21,723 nucleotides of DNA from SM23-28-2 sp964512285 (GTDB lineage: Bacteria; Chloroflexota; Dehalococcoidia; SM23-28-2), in NCBI GenBank assembly GCA_964512285.1, contig CAZEJO010000032.1, positions 1 through 21,723 on the forward strand, read 5' to 3'. How positions within the stretch are numbered: position 1 is the stretch's first letter; each line of letters begins with the position of its first letter. This document shows, piece by piece, positions 1-7,326 of the stretch. Under the pieces are notes generated by a model. That model saw only the letters and a program-made list of their open reading frames with translations, was not told the DNA's origin and did not search any database. The translations under genes were made by a program, and so were the position numbers.

Positions 1-100
1 GGGCGCGATAGCCCTTCTCCAGGCCCTCCACCAGCTTCTCGATGGCCTGGGGCTGATCGCCCGTGGGCGCAAAGTCAGAGACGAGACGAAATTCAGGCAT
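1..100 (-). CDS. uvrB: UvrB, N-terminal fragment cut by the window edge
   Basis: Only the first 33 codons are present, read leftwards from ATG at 100-98. They give MPEFRLVSDFAPTGDQPQAI, then EKLVEGLEKGYRA. The F-x-L-x-S-x-F-x-P-x-GDQPxAI block is the conserved start of UvrB, the helicase-like damage-verification subunit of the UvrABC nucleotide excision repair complex, just before its Walker A. The rest lies outside the window, so completeness cannot be judged. A TACAAT -10-like hexamer on the minus strand (112-117) would put the transcript start only a few bases before the ATG, and no Shine-Dalgarno sequence is visible, so the transcript may be nearly leaderless. The gene is divergent from the PIN-domain gene to its right. 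Confidence 0.88.
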   Translation of the reverse strand, partial: MPEFRLVSDFAPTGDQPQAIEKLVEGLEKGYRA

Positions 101-111
101 AGCTAGGGTCT

Positions 112-117
112 ATTGTA
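112..117 (-). promoter_or_regulatory. Possible -10 box of uvrB
   Basis: TACAAT on the minus strand matches the -10 consensus at 5 of 6 positions and lies 11 nt upstream of the uvrB ATG. No convincing -35 is found 16-18 nt further upstream, so this is a weak call. If it is correct, the 5' leader is about 5 nt. Confidence 0.35.
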
Positions 118-201
118 GCCCGTCGGAGGCGGGGCGCGCCATCTGGAGTTTCGTTGCTTGGCCGAAACGACCGAAAAAGCACGAGTCACCGACTTGATGA
201 C

Positions 202-231
202 TTGACATGATCTCGCCGCTAGTGGTGAAAT
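202..231 (+). promoter_or_regulatory. Candidate promoter of the PIN-domain gene
   Basis: A perfect -35 hexamer TTGACA (202-207) is followed after 18 nt by TGAAAT (226-231), which matches TATAAT at 4 of 6 positions. Transcription would begin near 238. That lies downstream of the ATG at 235 and upstream of the Shine-Dalgarno sequence at 241-247, which supports translation from the second ATG at 253. Confidence 0.45.
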
Positions 232-252
232 CGGATGCGCAAGGAGGCAGCT

Positions 253-2472
253 ATGGTAGAGGCGCGACAACTTCCGCCGGAGCTAACGTCGCTTGTGCAC
301 CATGTTGAGCTGAACAAGGCTGGCTGGTGGGATAAGGCCGTTCAGCAGTTCATTCTAGCAACGGTGTGGCTAGCGGAGGAAAACCTCACAGCGGAGGGAA
401 TCCTAGAGAGGCTTCGGGAAGACTTCTCCGTCGCTCTTGACGCGGAGAGGCTAGGAAACCAGCTTGGTGCCCTACTCGCGTCTGAGACATTGCTGCAGTT
501 GCAGGGCGAACGATTCAAGATCTCGGAGCAGAGCCTGAAAGCGTTTGCGGCGGGTCTTCAAGAAGCGGAGAGAATACAGGAACAGGCGCACCAGAGATTC
601 ATTGAAATCATGGCAGAGTGCTGCCCCTCTGTAGACGCGGAGAGCACCTGGCACTCGTTCAACGACCAGTTCCTGGTTCCCTTGGTTCATGACATGGGGG
701 CGAGAAGCTACGAACTCATATCCGGAACGACGATCGACTTGGCTGCAATCCCAAGATTCCAGCAATTTCTTGAGCGCCACCCAGCTTCACTTCATCCGGC
801 GCTCCTGACCGCGGTGATCGCGTTCATAGACCCGAAGGACCCCGACGTTCGGTCGTATATCTTGCGGCAATTGTGCGCGTACTTCTTGCTGGAAGCCGGC
901 AATCTGAGCGAGGAGACCGTGCGCGCGTTGACCGCCACGCTGGACACGACACCTTCGTTCAGCGTGTTCGTAGATACGAACTTTCTCTTCTGCATCCTTG
1001 GACTTGACGAGGACCCCCGAAATGAGGCTGCGCAGTCGCTCATGCATGTTGTAGGCCGGCTCGCGGGCAAGGTTGGAGTGAAGCTGTACGTATCTCCAAT
1101 CACCATAGATGAGGCCAGGTGGGTCCTGCAGTCATGCGAGCACGACCTCGGTGGCGTGCGGTTCACTGCCAATCTGACGGGCCCAGCTCTAACGCGTGAG
1201 CTGACCGGCCTGACGCGAAAATTTCTGGAAAAATGCAACAAGGCAGGACAACCACTCACAGCCGAGGACTATTTCGGGCCCTACATAAAGGACTTGGTCG
1301 GGATCGCTAGGGCGAAAGGCGTGGAGCTCTCTGATCAGAAAGTAGATCACTACAGGACCAGCCAGGAAGTGGTTGATGATCTCAATGAGCAACTTGAATT
1401 TGAGAAGCGATTTCGCGATAGGCCAAAGGGATACAAACAACTGGAACACGACATCGTCCTTTGGCACTTCGTTCGAGACCAACGCCCGGTGAGCATAGAC
1501 TCGCCTGTGGAAACAAACTGCTGGATTGTGACTGTCGATTTTGGATTTGTCGGCTTTGACAGACACAAGAGGCGAACCCAAGTGAACAACATCCCCATCT
1601 GCGTGCATCCCGCCAACTTCATCCAAATGCTTCAGTTCTGGGTCCCAAGGACGCAGGACTTCGAGGAAGCTGTCCTTGGCAACCTACGTTTGCCCTTCCT
1701 GTTGCAAGAATTCGACCCCAGTGCGGAACAGCTAACAATCCGCATCCTCACCACCCTGGCCAGGTTCGAAAACGTCGATGACCTCCCTCAAGAAACAGTA
1801 GCGTCGACGCTCATGAATAGCGCACTTCGGCAAAGACTACAGGCCGAACCCGACGTAGAAAGAGGGACCGAACTGGTGAGGGAGGCATTGATCGAAGACA
1901 ACCAGAGGGTTCGGGCCGAGCTGAAGGCTGCGCAAGCGAAAGCTCAGGAGCTCGAGCGGAAGGCCCGTGAGGGCACCGCCGCCGTTGCGGCGCTTCAGCA
2001 ACGAGAGGCAGCACAGGAAGCAGCCGTGCGAGAGTCGCAACGTGAGCTGAAAGAGGAACGCGCGTCTCGAACATCTGCCGAGAAGCGTCTGAAGACAGTT
2101 GAAGCCTGGGTGCGAGAAAAAGAGGAACAACAGCAAATAAGATGGTTCGCCGCAAAGTGGGTGATTGCTCCCGTCGCTTTGATCGCAGCGTTGGGCTTGG
2201 GTATCGCCATACCACTTGCAACCCTGTCCGAGCTGAGCGCGTTCTGGTCGGCCCTAACGGCCATAGCTGTATGTAGCGTGTCCCTCGTTGCCTGGGTGTG
2301 GTTAGCTGACCAGCGCGGCTCAAGCGACCCCAGCGTGAGTCAGTGGCGTCCCTTCCGCCTTTTCCCGGCTATCAAGAACTGGGTTCTCGCTACCCTTTTA
2401 GCTGCCCCCGGAATACTAGTGCTCCAACTCATTGCCAATGAGCTGTCGGGGTTCATAAGAGACGTGAGGTGA
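253..2472 (+). CDS. Membrane-anchored PIN-domain protein with coiled coil, function unknown
   Basis: An in-frame ATG exists at 235, but a perfect AAGGAGG lies at 241-247, 5 nt before ATG 253, so I start there (739 aa). Residues here count from the 235 ATG (745 aa). Residues 30-110 look like a helical, winged-helix-like region. Residues 240-460 carry a PIN nuclease signature: VFVDTNFLF (D247), ITIDEARWVL (E293), LEHDIVLWH (D406) and IVTVDFGF (D435), the usual acidic metal-binding set, with an unusually long insert between E293 and D406. Residues 545-635 are a charged Glu/Arg/Ala/Gln-rich coiled coil. Three hydrophobic segments follow at about 639-660, 670-691 and 716-735, so the nuclease would be tethered to the inner membrane face. 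Base composition is lower in GC than in neighbours (25 of 60 in 1381-1440 against 46 of 60 in 2761-2820), which suggests acquisition. PIN domains are typically metal-dependent RNases. The substrate and role here are unknown, and I do not recognise a named family for the full architecture. Confidence 0.8.
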   Translation: MVEARQLPPELTSLVHHVELNKAGWWDKAVQQFILATVWLAEENLTAEGILERLREDFSVALDAERLGNQLGALLASETLLQLQGERFKISEQSLKAFAAGLQEAERIQEQAHQRFIEIMAECCPSVDAESTWHSFNDQFLVPLVHDMGARSYELISGTTIDLAAIPRFQQFLERHPASLHPALLTAVIAFIDPKDPDVRSYILRQLCAYFLLEAGNLSEETVRALTATLDTTPSFSVFVDTNFLFCILGLDEDPRNEAAQSLMHVVGRLAGKVGVKLYVSPITIDEARWVLQSCEHDLGGVRFTANLTGPALTRELTGLTRKFLEKCNKAGQPLTAEDYFGPYIKDLVGIARAKGVELSDQKVDHYRTSQEVVDDLNEQLEFEKRFRDRPKGYKQLEHDIVLWHFVRDQRPVSIDSPVETNCWIVTVDFGFVGFDRHKRRTQVNNIPICVHPANFIQMLQFWVPRTQDFEEAVLGNLRLPFLLQEFDPSAEQLTIRILTTLARFENVDDLPQETVASTLMNSALRQRLQAEPDVERGTELVREALIEDNQRVRAELKAAQAKAQELERKAREGTAAVAALQQREAAQEAAVRESQRELKEERASRTSAEKRLKTVEAWVREKEEQQQIRWFAAKWVIAPVALIAALGLGIAIPLATLSELSAFWSALTAIAVCSVSLVAWVWLADQRGSSDPSVSQWRPFRLFPAIKNWVLATLLAAPGILVLQLIANELSGFIRDVR

Positions 2473-2498
2473 GCGTAGGCCAGCATTACCACGGCCCC

Positions 2499-3134
2499 TC
2501 ACCCCTTCTGCATTCGCTCGAAGACCGCCCGTATCACTTCCTCCACCGACGCCAGCGCCTGCTCCCGCGTGATCTCCTCCACCAGGGTGCTCGCCTCCCG
2601 CTGGCTGAAGCCAAGCCCCACCATGCCCGCCACGGCGTCTCGCCTGACCTGCTCCGACGTCAGCGCTGCCGCCGCCTCAGGCATCTCCGCGAACCCCTCG
2701 TCGCGCAGCAGGGCGAAGGGCGTGACCTTGCCCCGCAGCCGGGCCACGATCGTCTCGGCGGTCCTGGCGCCGATGCCCGGCAGCCGCCGCAGCGAGGCCA
2801 CGTCGCCCTCCTCGATCCAGCACGCTATCGTCGATACGGAGAACACGAGAGCCTTCAACGCTCTGGTCGCGCCCACGTCGGGCACCTCGATGAACCTGGC
2901 GAAGAACTCCCGCTCCACCGGCCGCTTGAACCCGATGAGCTTGGGGATGGGCTGACGCTCCGCCGCGTAGTAGAAGGTGTCCAGCTCGATCTCCTCATCC
3001 AGCTCGGCATCCTCGAACGCCCGCCAGACGAACATCGGCATGAAGACCTCGTACCAGACGCCGTTCACCTCGACTTCGAGGCTCATCTCCTCGTCGTTCT
3101 TCTTACGCAGTATGCCGTGCAGGTGCGAGATCAT
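2499..3134 (-). CDS. ruvA: Holliday junction complex subunit RuvA
   Basis: RuvA binds four-way DNA junctions as a tetramer and loads the RuvB motor for branch migration. The 211-aa protein has the normal length. The N-terminal OB-fold domain (1-65) starts MISHLHGIL and contains GVWYEVFMP. Two helix-hairpin-helix elements follow: VPDVGATRALKAL (84-96) and LPGIGARTAETIVARL (118-133). The C-terminal residues 155-208 form the small domain that contacts RuvB, with the typical GLGFSQREA. The OB region is more acidic than usual (runs of E and D at 41-52). The gene starts 12 nt after ruvC ends, with GAGGGAGGG just before the ATG, so they share a transcript. No ruvB follows: the next gene in this direction is uvrB, beyond the oppositely oriented PIN-domain gene, which converges on ruvA with a 26-nt gap. 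Confidence 0.93.
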   Translation of the reverse strand: MISHLHGILRKKNDEEMSLEVEVNGVWYEVFMPMFVWRAFEDAELDEEIELDTFYYAAERQPIPKLIGFKRPVEREFFARFIEVPDVGATRALKALVFSVSTIACWIEEGDVASLRRLPGIGARTAETIVARLRGKVTPFALLRDEGFAEMPEAAAALTSEQVRRDAVAGMVGLGFSQREASTLVEEITREQALASVEEVIRAVFERMQKG

Positions 3135-3146
3135 CTCGCCCTCCCT

Positions 3147-3683
3147 CTACCCAGATGAATGCTCCAGCAGGTTCTGCCGCCGTTGTGCGCAGTGGCAGAG
3201 CGCGACGGCCAGCGCGTCGGCGGCGTCCGCCGGCTCCGGGGTCTCGTCCAGGCTGAGGAGAAGTCGCACCATCTCCTGCACCTGCACCTTCTGGCTGCCG
3301 CCGTAGCTGGTGACGAACTGCTTGACCTGGGCCGGCTGGTACTGGGACACTGGCAGCTCAGCCTGGGCCGCCGCCAGCAGGACCACCGCCCGCGCCTCGC
3401 CGATGGCCACCGCCGCCCGCACGTTGCCGACGAGGAAGTCCTCGACCGCCACCTCGACCGGCCGCCAGTCGGCGATCACCGCGGCGATGCCCTCGTGGAT
3501 CTGGCGCAGGCGCTCGGGCAGGGGCCGCCGCTTCCGGATGTTCAGCGCACCGTAGGCCACCCCGACAGGTCGGGGTCGATCCCCGCTCAGCAGGACGAGG
3601 CCGTAGCCGGTGGTGGAGAGGCCCGGGTCGATGCCCAGGATCAACAGCCCAGAGGGCAGCGGCCTAGGGAGAAGGGTGACCAC
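3147..3683 (-). CDS. ruvC: Holliday junction resolvase RuvC
   Basis: RuvC is the dimeric endonuclease that cuts Holliday junctions symmetrically after RuvAB branch migration. The 178-aa product has the RNase H-like fold motifs ILGIDPGLSTTGYG (D19), VEVAVEDF (E81), the Q-x-x-x-V-K-Q region at 116-122, and the C-terminal PADAADALAVALCH (D153, D156). All four catalytic acidic residues of the family are present. The start used is GTG at 3683-3681, 24 nt after the yebC stop. It lacks an obvious Shine-Dalgarno sequence and gives an N-terminus about 13 residues longer than usual, so a TTG at codon 14, just before ILGID, is an alternative. It is the middle gene of yebC-ruvC-ruvA, a common arrangement. 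Confidence 0.94.
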   Translation of the reverse strand: MVTLLPRPLPSGLLILGIDPGLSTTGYGLVLLSGDRPRPVGVAYGALNIRKRRPLPERLRQIHEGIAAVIADWRPVEVAVEDFLVGNVRAAVAIGEARAVVLLAAAQAELPVSQYQPAQVKQFVTSYGGSQKVQVQEMVRLLLSLDETPEPADAADALAVALCHCAQRRQNLLEHSSG

Positions 3684-3707
3684 AGCGGCGATGAAAAATG
3701 CCGTTCA

Positions 3708-4460
3708 TCAGCGGCTGGCGTACTCCATCAGCACCTCGTCGGGGAAGTCGCCGTTGGAGTACACCCGCTGAACGTCGTCCAGCTCTTCGAGGTTGTCCAG
3801 CAGCTTCAGCACCTGCAGCGCCTGCTTGTCATCGAGGCTGATCGTGCTCTTAGGGAGCATGGACAGGTCAGCCGAGGCCACGGGCACCCCCATCTCCTCC
3901 AGACTCTTTCGTACCTTCTCCAGGTTCTCGGGGGCGGTGTGCACCTCGACCCGCTTGTCCTCGACCTCGACGTCCTCGGCGCCGGCGTCGATGGCCAGCA
4001 GGGCGATCTCTTCGGGGTCGCTGTCGGTAGCTTCGATCAGGATCAGGCCCTTGCTCTCGAACTGCCAGGCCACGCAGCCGCTCTCCCCCAGGCTGCCGCC
4101 GCCGCGAGAGAAGGCGGTGCGCAGGCTGGATACGGCGCGATTGCGGTTGTCGGCGAGGACGTCCACCAGGATGGCGACGCCGCCCGGGCCATAGCCCTCG
4201 AAGGTGGCCGCGACGAGCTGGGCGCCTTCGAGCTGGCCGGTGCCCCGCTTGATCGCCCGGTCGACGGTATCGGCGGGCATGTTGTTCTCGCGCCCCTTGA
4301 GCAGGGCCAGGCGCAGGCGGGGGTTCATCTCGGGGTCGCCGCCGCCCTCACGAGCCGCGATCATGATCTCGCGGCCGAGCTTGGTGAAGACCTGGCCGCG
4401 CTTGGCGTCGCTGGCGCCCTTCTGTCGCTTAACCTGGGACCAGTGCGAGTGGCCTCCCAT
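3708..4460 (-). CDS. yebC: YebC/TACO1-family protein
   Basis: This is a full-length (250 aa) member of the YebC/TACO1 family, cytoplasmic proteins linked to transcriptional regulation and, more recently, to translation of difficult sequences. Diagnostic features are the start MGGHSHWSQVKRQKGASDAK, the segments FTKLGREI and NPRLRLAL, NNMPADTVDRAIKRGTG (59-75), EGYGPGGVAILVD (88-100), and the C-terminal LDDVQRVYSNGDFPDEVL. A GGGAGG site sits 8 nt before the ATG, and a strong promoter is present 35-64 nt upstream. It heads the yebC-ruvC-ruvA operon, an association with ruvC seen in many bacteria. The exact molecular role in this organism is inferred from the family only. Confidence 0.95.
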   Translation of the reverse strand: MGGHSHWSQVKRQKGASDAKRGQVFTKLGREIMIAAREGGGDPEMNPRLRLALLKGRENNMPADTVDRAIKRGTGQLEGAQLVAATFEGYGPGGVAILVDVLADNRNRAVSSLRTAFSRGGGSLGESGCVAWQFESKGLILIEATDSDPEEIALLAIDAGAEDVEVEDKRVEVHTAPENLEKVRKSLEEMGVPVASADLSMLPKSTISLDDKQALQVLKLLDNLEELDDVQRVYSNGDFPDEVLMEYASR

Positions 4461-4494
4461 AACGGGCCTCCCTGGTGTGACTTGTTGTCGCCCT

Positions 4495-4524
4495 ATTCTA
4501 GCAAAGAGGCGGGAAGGCGGTCAA
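4495..4524 (-). promoter_or_regulatory. Promoter of the yebC-ruvC-ruvA operon
   Basis: On the minus strand, TTGACC (4524-4519) and TAGAAT (4500-4495) are separated by 18 nt. Each matches the sigma70 consensus at 5 of 6 positions. The predicted start near 4488 leaves a leader of about 28 nt that contains GGGAGG before the yebC ATG. Confidence 0.7.
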
Positions 4525-4555
4525 AGGAGGGGGTGGGAGGACGTGTCGCGTGCTG

Positions 4556-4583
4556 TTGACGGCCCTGCCCTCACTGATATAGG
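4556..4583 (+). promoter_or_regulatory. Candidate promoter of the GNAT acetyltransferase gene
   Basis: TTGACG (4556-4561) and TATAGG (4578-4583) are separated by 16 nt. They lie back to back with the yebC promoter and about 40 nt before the acetyltransferase ATG. Confidence 0.5.
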
Positions 4584-4621
4584 ATGACGCCACCCTAGGA
4601 AAGGCAGGTCACGCTCCCACT

Positions 4622-5137
4622 ATGATCACAGTTCGCCCGGAGACCGCCGAAGACCACGCCGCCATCCGCGAGGTGACCCTGCTCGCCTTCGGCCAGGAAA
4701 GGGAAGCACAACTGGTCGAAGACCTCCGTGGCCTGCCCGACTTCATCCCGGAGCTGTCTCTGGTAGCTGTTCGAGATGGACAGGTGGTCGGGCACATTCT
4801 GTTCAGCCCCATGGCCATCGAGACGGAGAAGGGTGCGGTTCCGGCACTGAGCCTCGCGCCGCTGTCCGTGCGACCGGAATGCCAGAACCAGGGCGTCGGG
4901 TCCCAGCTTGTGCGCGAGGGGCTGAAGCGATGCCGAAGCCTGGGGCACAAGGTCGTGGTGGTCGTCGGCCACCCAGACTACTACCCTCGCTTTGGCTTCT
5001 CCTCCGCCCGAGCGAAAGGGCTGGAGGCACGATTCGAGGTCCCAGACGAGGCCTTCCTGGTGCTCGAACTCGCCCCCGGAGCGTTGGACGGGGTTGCCGG
5101 AGTGATCAAGTACCCACCGCCGTACGGCATCGAATAG
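4622..5137 (+). CDS. GNAT-family N-acetyltransferase, YhbS-like
   Basis: The 171-aa protein is a single GNAT domain, a fold that transfers an acyl group from acetyl-CoA to an amine. Motif A is LAPLSVRPECQNQGVGSQLV (79-98), with the pyrophosphate-binding Q-N-Q-G-V-G at 88-93. The segment GHPDYYPRFGF (116-126) is typical of the YhbS-like group (COG3153). The substrate cannot be read from the sequence. It has its own upstream promoter, divergent from yebC, and ends 40 nt before the convergent panC stop. The Shine-Dalgarno sequence is weak (AGGAAAGG lies more than 15 nt from the ATG). I see no signal peptide or membrane segment, so it is presumably cytoplasmic. Confidence 0.88.
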   Translation: MITVRPETAEDHAAIREVTLLAFGQEREAQLVEDLRGLPDFIPELSLVAVRDGQVVGHILFSPMAIETEKGAVPALSLAPLSVRPECQNQGVGSQLVREGLKRCRSLGHKVVVVVGHPDYYPRFGFSSARAKGLEARFEVPDEAFLVLELAPGALDGVAGVIKYPPPYGIE

Positions 5138-5177
5138 GACGCCACGGCCCACCGCGAGCAGCGGGTCAGACGAAGAT

Positions 5178-6014
5178 TCAGCCCACCGTCACGTTATCGA
5201 TTAGCCGCGTCCGCCTTAGGCGGACCGCCAGCGACACCATCGCCGCCCTGTCGATCGTCTCCAGTTCGGCCAGCGTCTCGGCGTCGGCCACGCTCACGTA
5301 CTCCACCTCCGCCAGCGGCTCGGAGGCGAGAACGTTCTGCATCCCCCCGCGGATGACCTCCGCCCGCCGCTCGCCGCCGTCGAAGAGCTCGCGCGCGCGG
5401 CAGAGGGAGCGCCAGAGGACGGTGGCCGCTCGTCGCTCCTCGGACGACAGGTAGCTGTTGCGGCTGCTCATGGCCAGGCCGTCGGGCTCCCGCACGGTGG
5501 GCAGACCCACGACCTCCACGGCCATGTTGAGGTCGGCCACCATCTTGCGGATGACGGCCAACTGCTGGCCGTCCTTCTGGCCGAAGTAGGCCCGCTGCGC
5601 CTGCACGATCTCGAACAGCTTGGCCACCACCGTGGTCACCCCTCGGAAGTGGCCGGGCCGAAAGGCCCCCTCCAGGCAGCCGGTGAGCGATTCGCCCACC
5701 TCCACCCAGGCGTCGAAGCCAGGGGGGTACATCTCCTCGACGCCGGGCATGAACACAACGTCCGTCCCCTCCTGCTCCAGCAGGCGCAGGTCGCGCTCGG
5801 GGTCGCGAGGGTAGCGCTGGTAGTCCTCCTGCGGACCGAACTGGGTGGGATTGACGAAGATGGTGGCCACCACGTGCTCGCTGTCGGCGCGGGCGTGGCG
5901 CACCAGCGAGAGGTGGCCTTCGTGGAGATAGCCCATCGTGGGGACGAGGCCGACGCTGCCCGTCATCCGGGCGCGCAAACGGCGCATCTCCGCCACTGTG
6001 GTCACGACTTGCAT
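5178..6014 (-). CDS. panC: Pantothenate synthetase (pantoate--beta-alanine ligase)
   Basis: PanC joins pantoate and beta-alanine using ATP through a pantoyl-adenylate, the last step of vitamin B5 synthesis. The 278-aa product has the usual length and class I nucleotidyltransferase landmarks: PTMGYLHEGH (25-34, the HIGH motif), IFVNPTQFGPQED (52-64), FRPGHFRGVTTVV (118-130), YFGQKDGQQ (143-151) and REPDGLAMSSRNSYL (175-189, the KMSKS equivalent). The start is ATG at 6014, with no strong Shine-Dalgarno sequence. A 76-nt gap with two inverted repeats separates it from panB, unlike the tight panD-panB junction, so its expression may be set partly at the RNA level. It is the last gene of panD-panB-panC. 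Confidence 0.97.
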   Translation of the reverse strand: MQVVTTVAEMRRLRARMTGSVGLVPTMGYLHEGHLSLVRHARADSEHVVATIFVNPTQFGPQEDYQRYPRDPERDLRLLEQEGTDVVFMPGVEEMYPPGFDAWVEVGESLTGCLEGAFRPGHFRGVTTVVAKLFEIVQAQRAYFGQKDGQQLAVIRKMVADLNMAVEVVGLPTVREPDGLAMSSRNSYLSSEERRAATVLWRSLCRARELFDGGERRAEVIRGGMQNVLASEPLAEVEYVSVADAETLAELETIDRAAMVSLAVRLRRTRLIDNVTVG

Positions 6015-6034
6015 GCTGAGCGGATGTTAGCCGC

Positions 6035-6060
6035 ATCCCTGCTGGCCGGCAAGCAGGGAT
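6035..6060 (-). repeat. 9-bp perfect inverted repeat before panC
   Basis: The arms at 6035-6043 and 6052-6060 are perfect complements with an 8-nt loop, 20 nt upstream of the panC ATG. No T run follows on either strand, so it is not a normal intrinsic terminator. It is more likely an mRNA hairpin affecting panC stability or translation. Confidence 0.6.
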
Positions 6061-6071
6061 ACGGCAATCGT

Positions 6072-6131
6072 TGGACGAGGCTGCTCTCGTCTAGACCAAG
6101 TGGGTCAAATCGGAGAGAGCAGCCTCGTCCA
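6072..6131 (-). repeat. 17-bp perfect inverted repeat across the panB stop
   Basis: The arms at 6072-6088 and 6115-6131 are perfect complements. The 26-nt loop itself holds a 4-bp stem (GACC/GGTC). One arm encodes part of the PanB C-terminus and the other lies after the TAG stop (6093-6091). No T tract follows in the transcript direction, so this looks like an intercistronic RNA hairpin rather than a terminator. Confidence 0.7.
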
Positions 6132-6930
6132 TAGTGAAGCTTTCCTTCTCAGTGGGGAATCGGCCCTCTGCCACCTCGGTCACATACTCCCGAACGGCTC
6201 GGCTGACATCCTCCGCCAGGTGAGCGTACTGCTTGGCGTGCTTCGGGACGAAATCGGGGTACAGGCCGAGCATATCGTGGAGCACCTGCACCTGGCCATC
6301 GCAGTGAGGCCCGGCGCCGATGCCAATGGTGGGCACGCTTACGCGCTCAGTGATCAGTTTGGCCAGGGCGGCGGGAATCGTCTCCAGGACGATGGCATAG
6401 GCGCCCGCCTCGTCCAGAGCCCTCGCGTCGTTGATGAGCTTGACGGCGGCCGCCGGCGTCTTGCCCTGCACCTTGTATCCGCCCAACTGGTGCAGAGACT
6501 GAGGCGTCAGGCCGATGTGGCCCATGACCGGAATGCCCGCCTCCACTAGACGGCGCACGGTTTCGGCGACCGTCTTGCCGCCCTCCAGCTTGACGGACTG
6601 AGCGCCCGCCTCCTGCATCAGGCGGCCGGCGTTGCGCAGGGCATCTTCGGGCCCCGCCTGATAGCTCATGAATGGCATGTCAGCGACCACGTGGGCATGC
6701 TGGCTGCCGCGCACCACCGCCTTGGTGTGATGGATCATATCGTCTATCGTCACCGGCAGTGTGGAGTCGTAGCCCAGGACAACCATGCCCAGGCTATCGC
6801 CCACCAGTATGATAGGCACGCCCGCCTCATCCACGAGCCTGGCAGTGGGGTAGTCGTAAGCCGTGAGCATGGCGATCCTCTCGCCGCGCTTCTTCATCCC
6901 CTTGAGGTCGTGGATGGATACGCGTCTCAT
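6091..6930 (-). CDS. panB: 3-methyl-2-oxobutanoate hydroxymethyltransferase
   Basis: PanB adds a hydroxymethyl group from methylene-tetrahydrofolate to 2-oxoisovalerate, giving ketopantoate, the first committed step of pantothenate synthesis. The 279-aa sequence has the family motifs: MLTAYDYPTARL (21-32), ILVGDSLGMVVLGYDSTLPV (41-60; Mg ligand D45), VVADMPFMSY (81-90; D84), VKLEGG (113-118; E116), GHIGLTPQ (137-144), YAIVLETIP (178-186; catalytic E183) and TIGIGAGPHCDGQV (201-214). The start ATG at 6930 follows GGGAGG, and panD ends only 9 nt upstream. The C-terminal codons form one arm of a long inverted repeat. No panE (ketopantoate reductase) is visible, so that step must be encoded elsewhere. 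Confidence 0.97.
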   Translation of the reverse strand: MRRVSIHDLKGMKKRGERIAMLTAYDYPTARLVDEAGVPIILVGDSLGMVVLGYDSTLPVTIDDMIHHTKAVVRGSQHAHVVADMPFMSYQAGPEDALRNAGRLMQEAGAQSVKLEGGKTVAETVRRLVEAGIPVMGHIGLTPQSLHQLGGYKVQGKTPAAAVKLINDARALDEAGAYAIVLETIPAALAKLITERVSVPTIGIGAGPHCDGQVQVLHDMLGLYPDFVPKHAKQYAHLAEDVSRAVREYVTEVAEGRFPTEKESFTMDEAALSDLTHLV

Positions 6931-6939
6931 GTCGCCTCC

Positions 6940-7326
6940 CTACACCACCGCTTCCTGAGGCAGAACAGCAGCGCCGCCCACGCTCGCGATCTTGTTCTCC
7001 TCATCGACGTAGATCAGCTTGGGCAGATGGTGCGGCGCTTCCTCCTCGCTGACCGACGCGTAGGCCAGGACGATGACCAGATCACCCTTGTGGACAAGAT
7101 GAGCAGCGGCGCCGTTGATCACCACTTCGCCCTTACCCCGCTCACCTTCGATCACATACGTCTCCAGGCGAGCGCCATTGGTTATGTCGAGCACATGCAC
7201 CAGCTCAAAGGGCAAAAGGTCTGCCGCCTCTATGAGAATCGGATCCAGGGTAATGCTACCCTCGTAGTCGAGATCGGCCCCTGTGACGTGGGCCCGATGA
7301 ATCTTGCTCTTGAGCATAGCTCTCAT
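6940..7326 (-). CDS. panD: Aspartate 1-decarboxylase precursor
   Basis: PanD makes beta-alanine from aspartate and is a pyruvoyl enzyme produced by self-cleavage. I place the start at ATG 7326, giving 128 aa beginning MRAMLKSKIHRAHVT. This matches the family N-terminus and follows a GGGGGG Shine-Dalgarno-like run; an open frame reaches back to 7407 but runs through a terminator hairpin. The cleavage site is in YEGSITLD, between G23 and S24, with S24 becoming the pyruvoyl group. Other motifs are the conserved lysine in KSKIHR (K8), NGARLETYVI, VINGAAAHLV and GDLVIVLAYA. It is the first gene of the pan operon, downstream of a leader with attenuator features. Confidence 0.95.
   Translation of the reverse strand: MRAMLKSKIHRAHVTGADLDYEGSITLDPILIEAADLLPFELVHVLDITNGARLETYVIEGERGKGEVVINGAAAHLVHKGDLVIVLAYASVSEEEAPHHLPKLIYVDEENKIASVGGAAVLPQEAVV

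Noticed and set aside
3159..4559. Long open frame on the plus strand over yebC and ruvC
   Set aside because: It is antisense to two well-identified genes. The product is His/Gln/Leu-rich, as expected from the complement of GC-rich coding DNA, and has no family motif.
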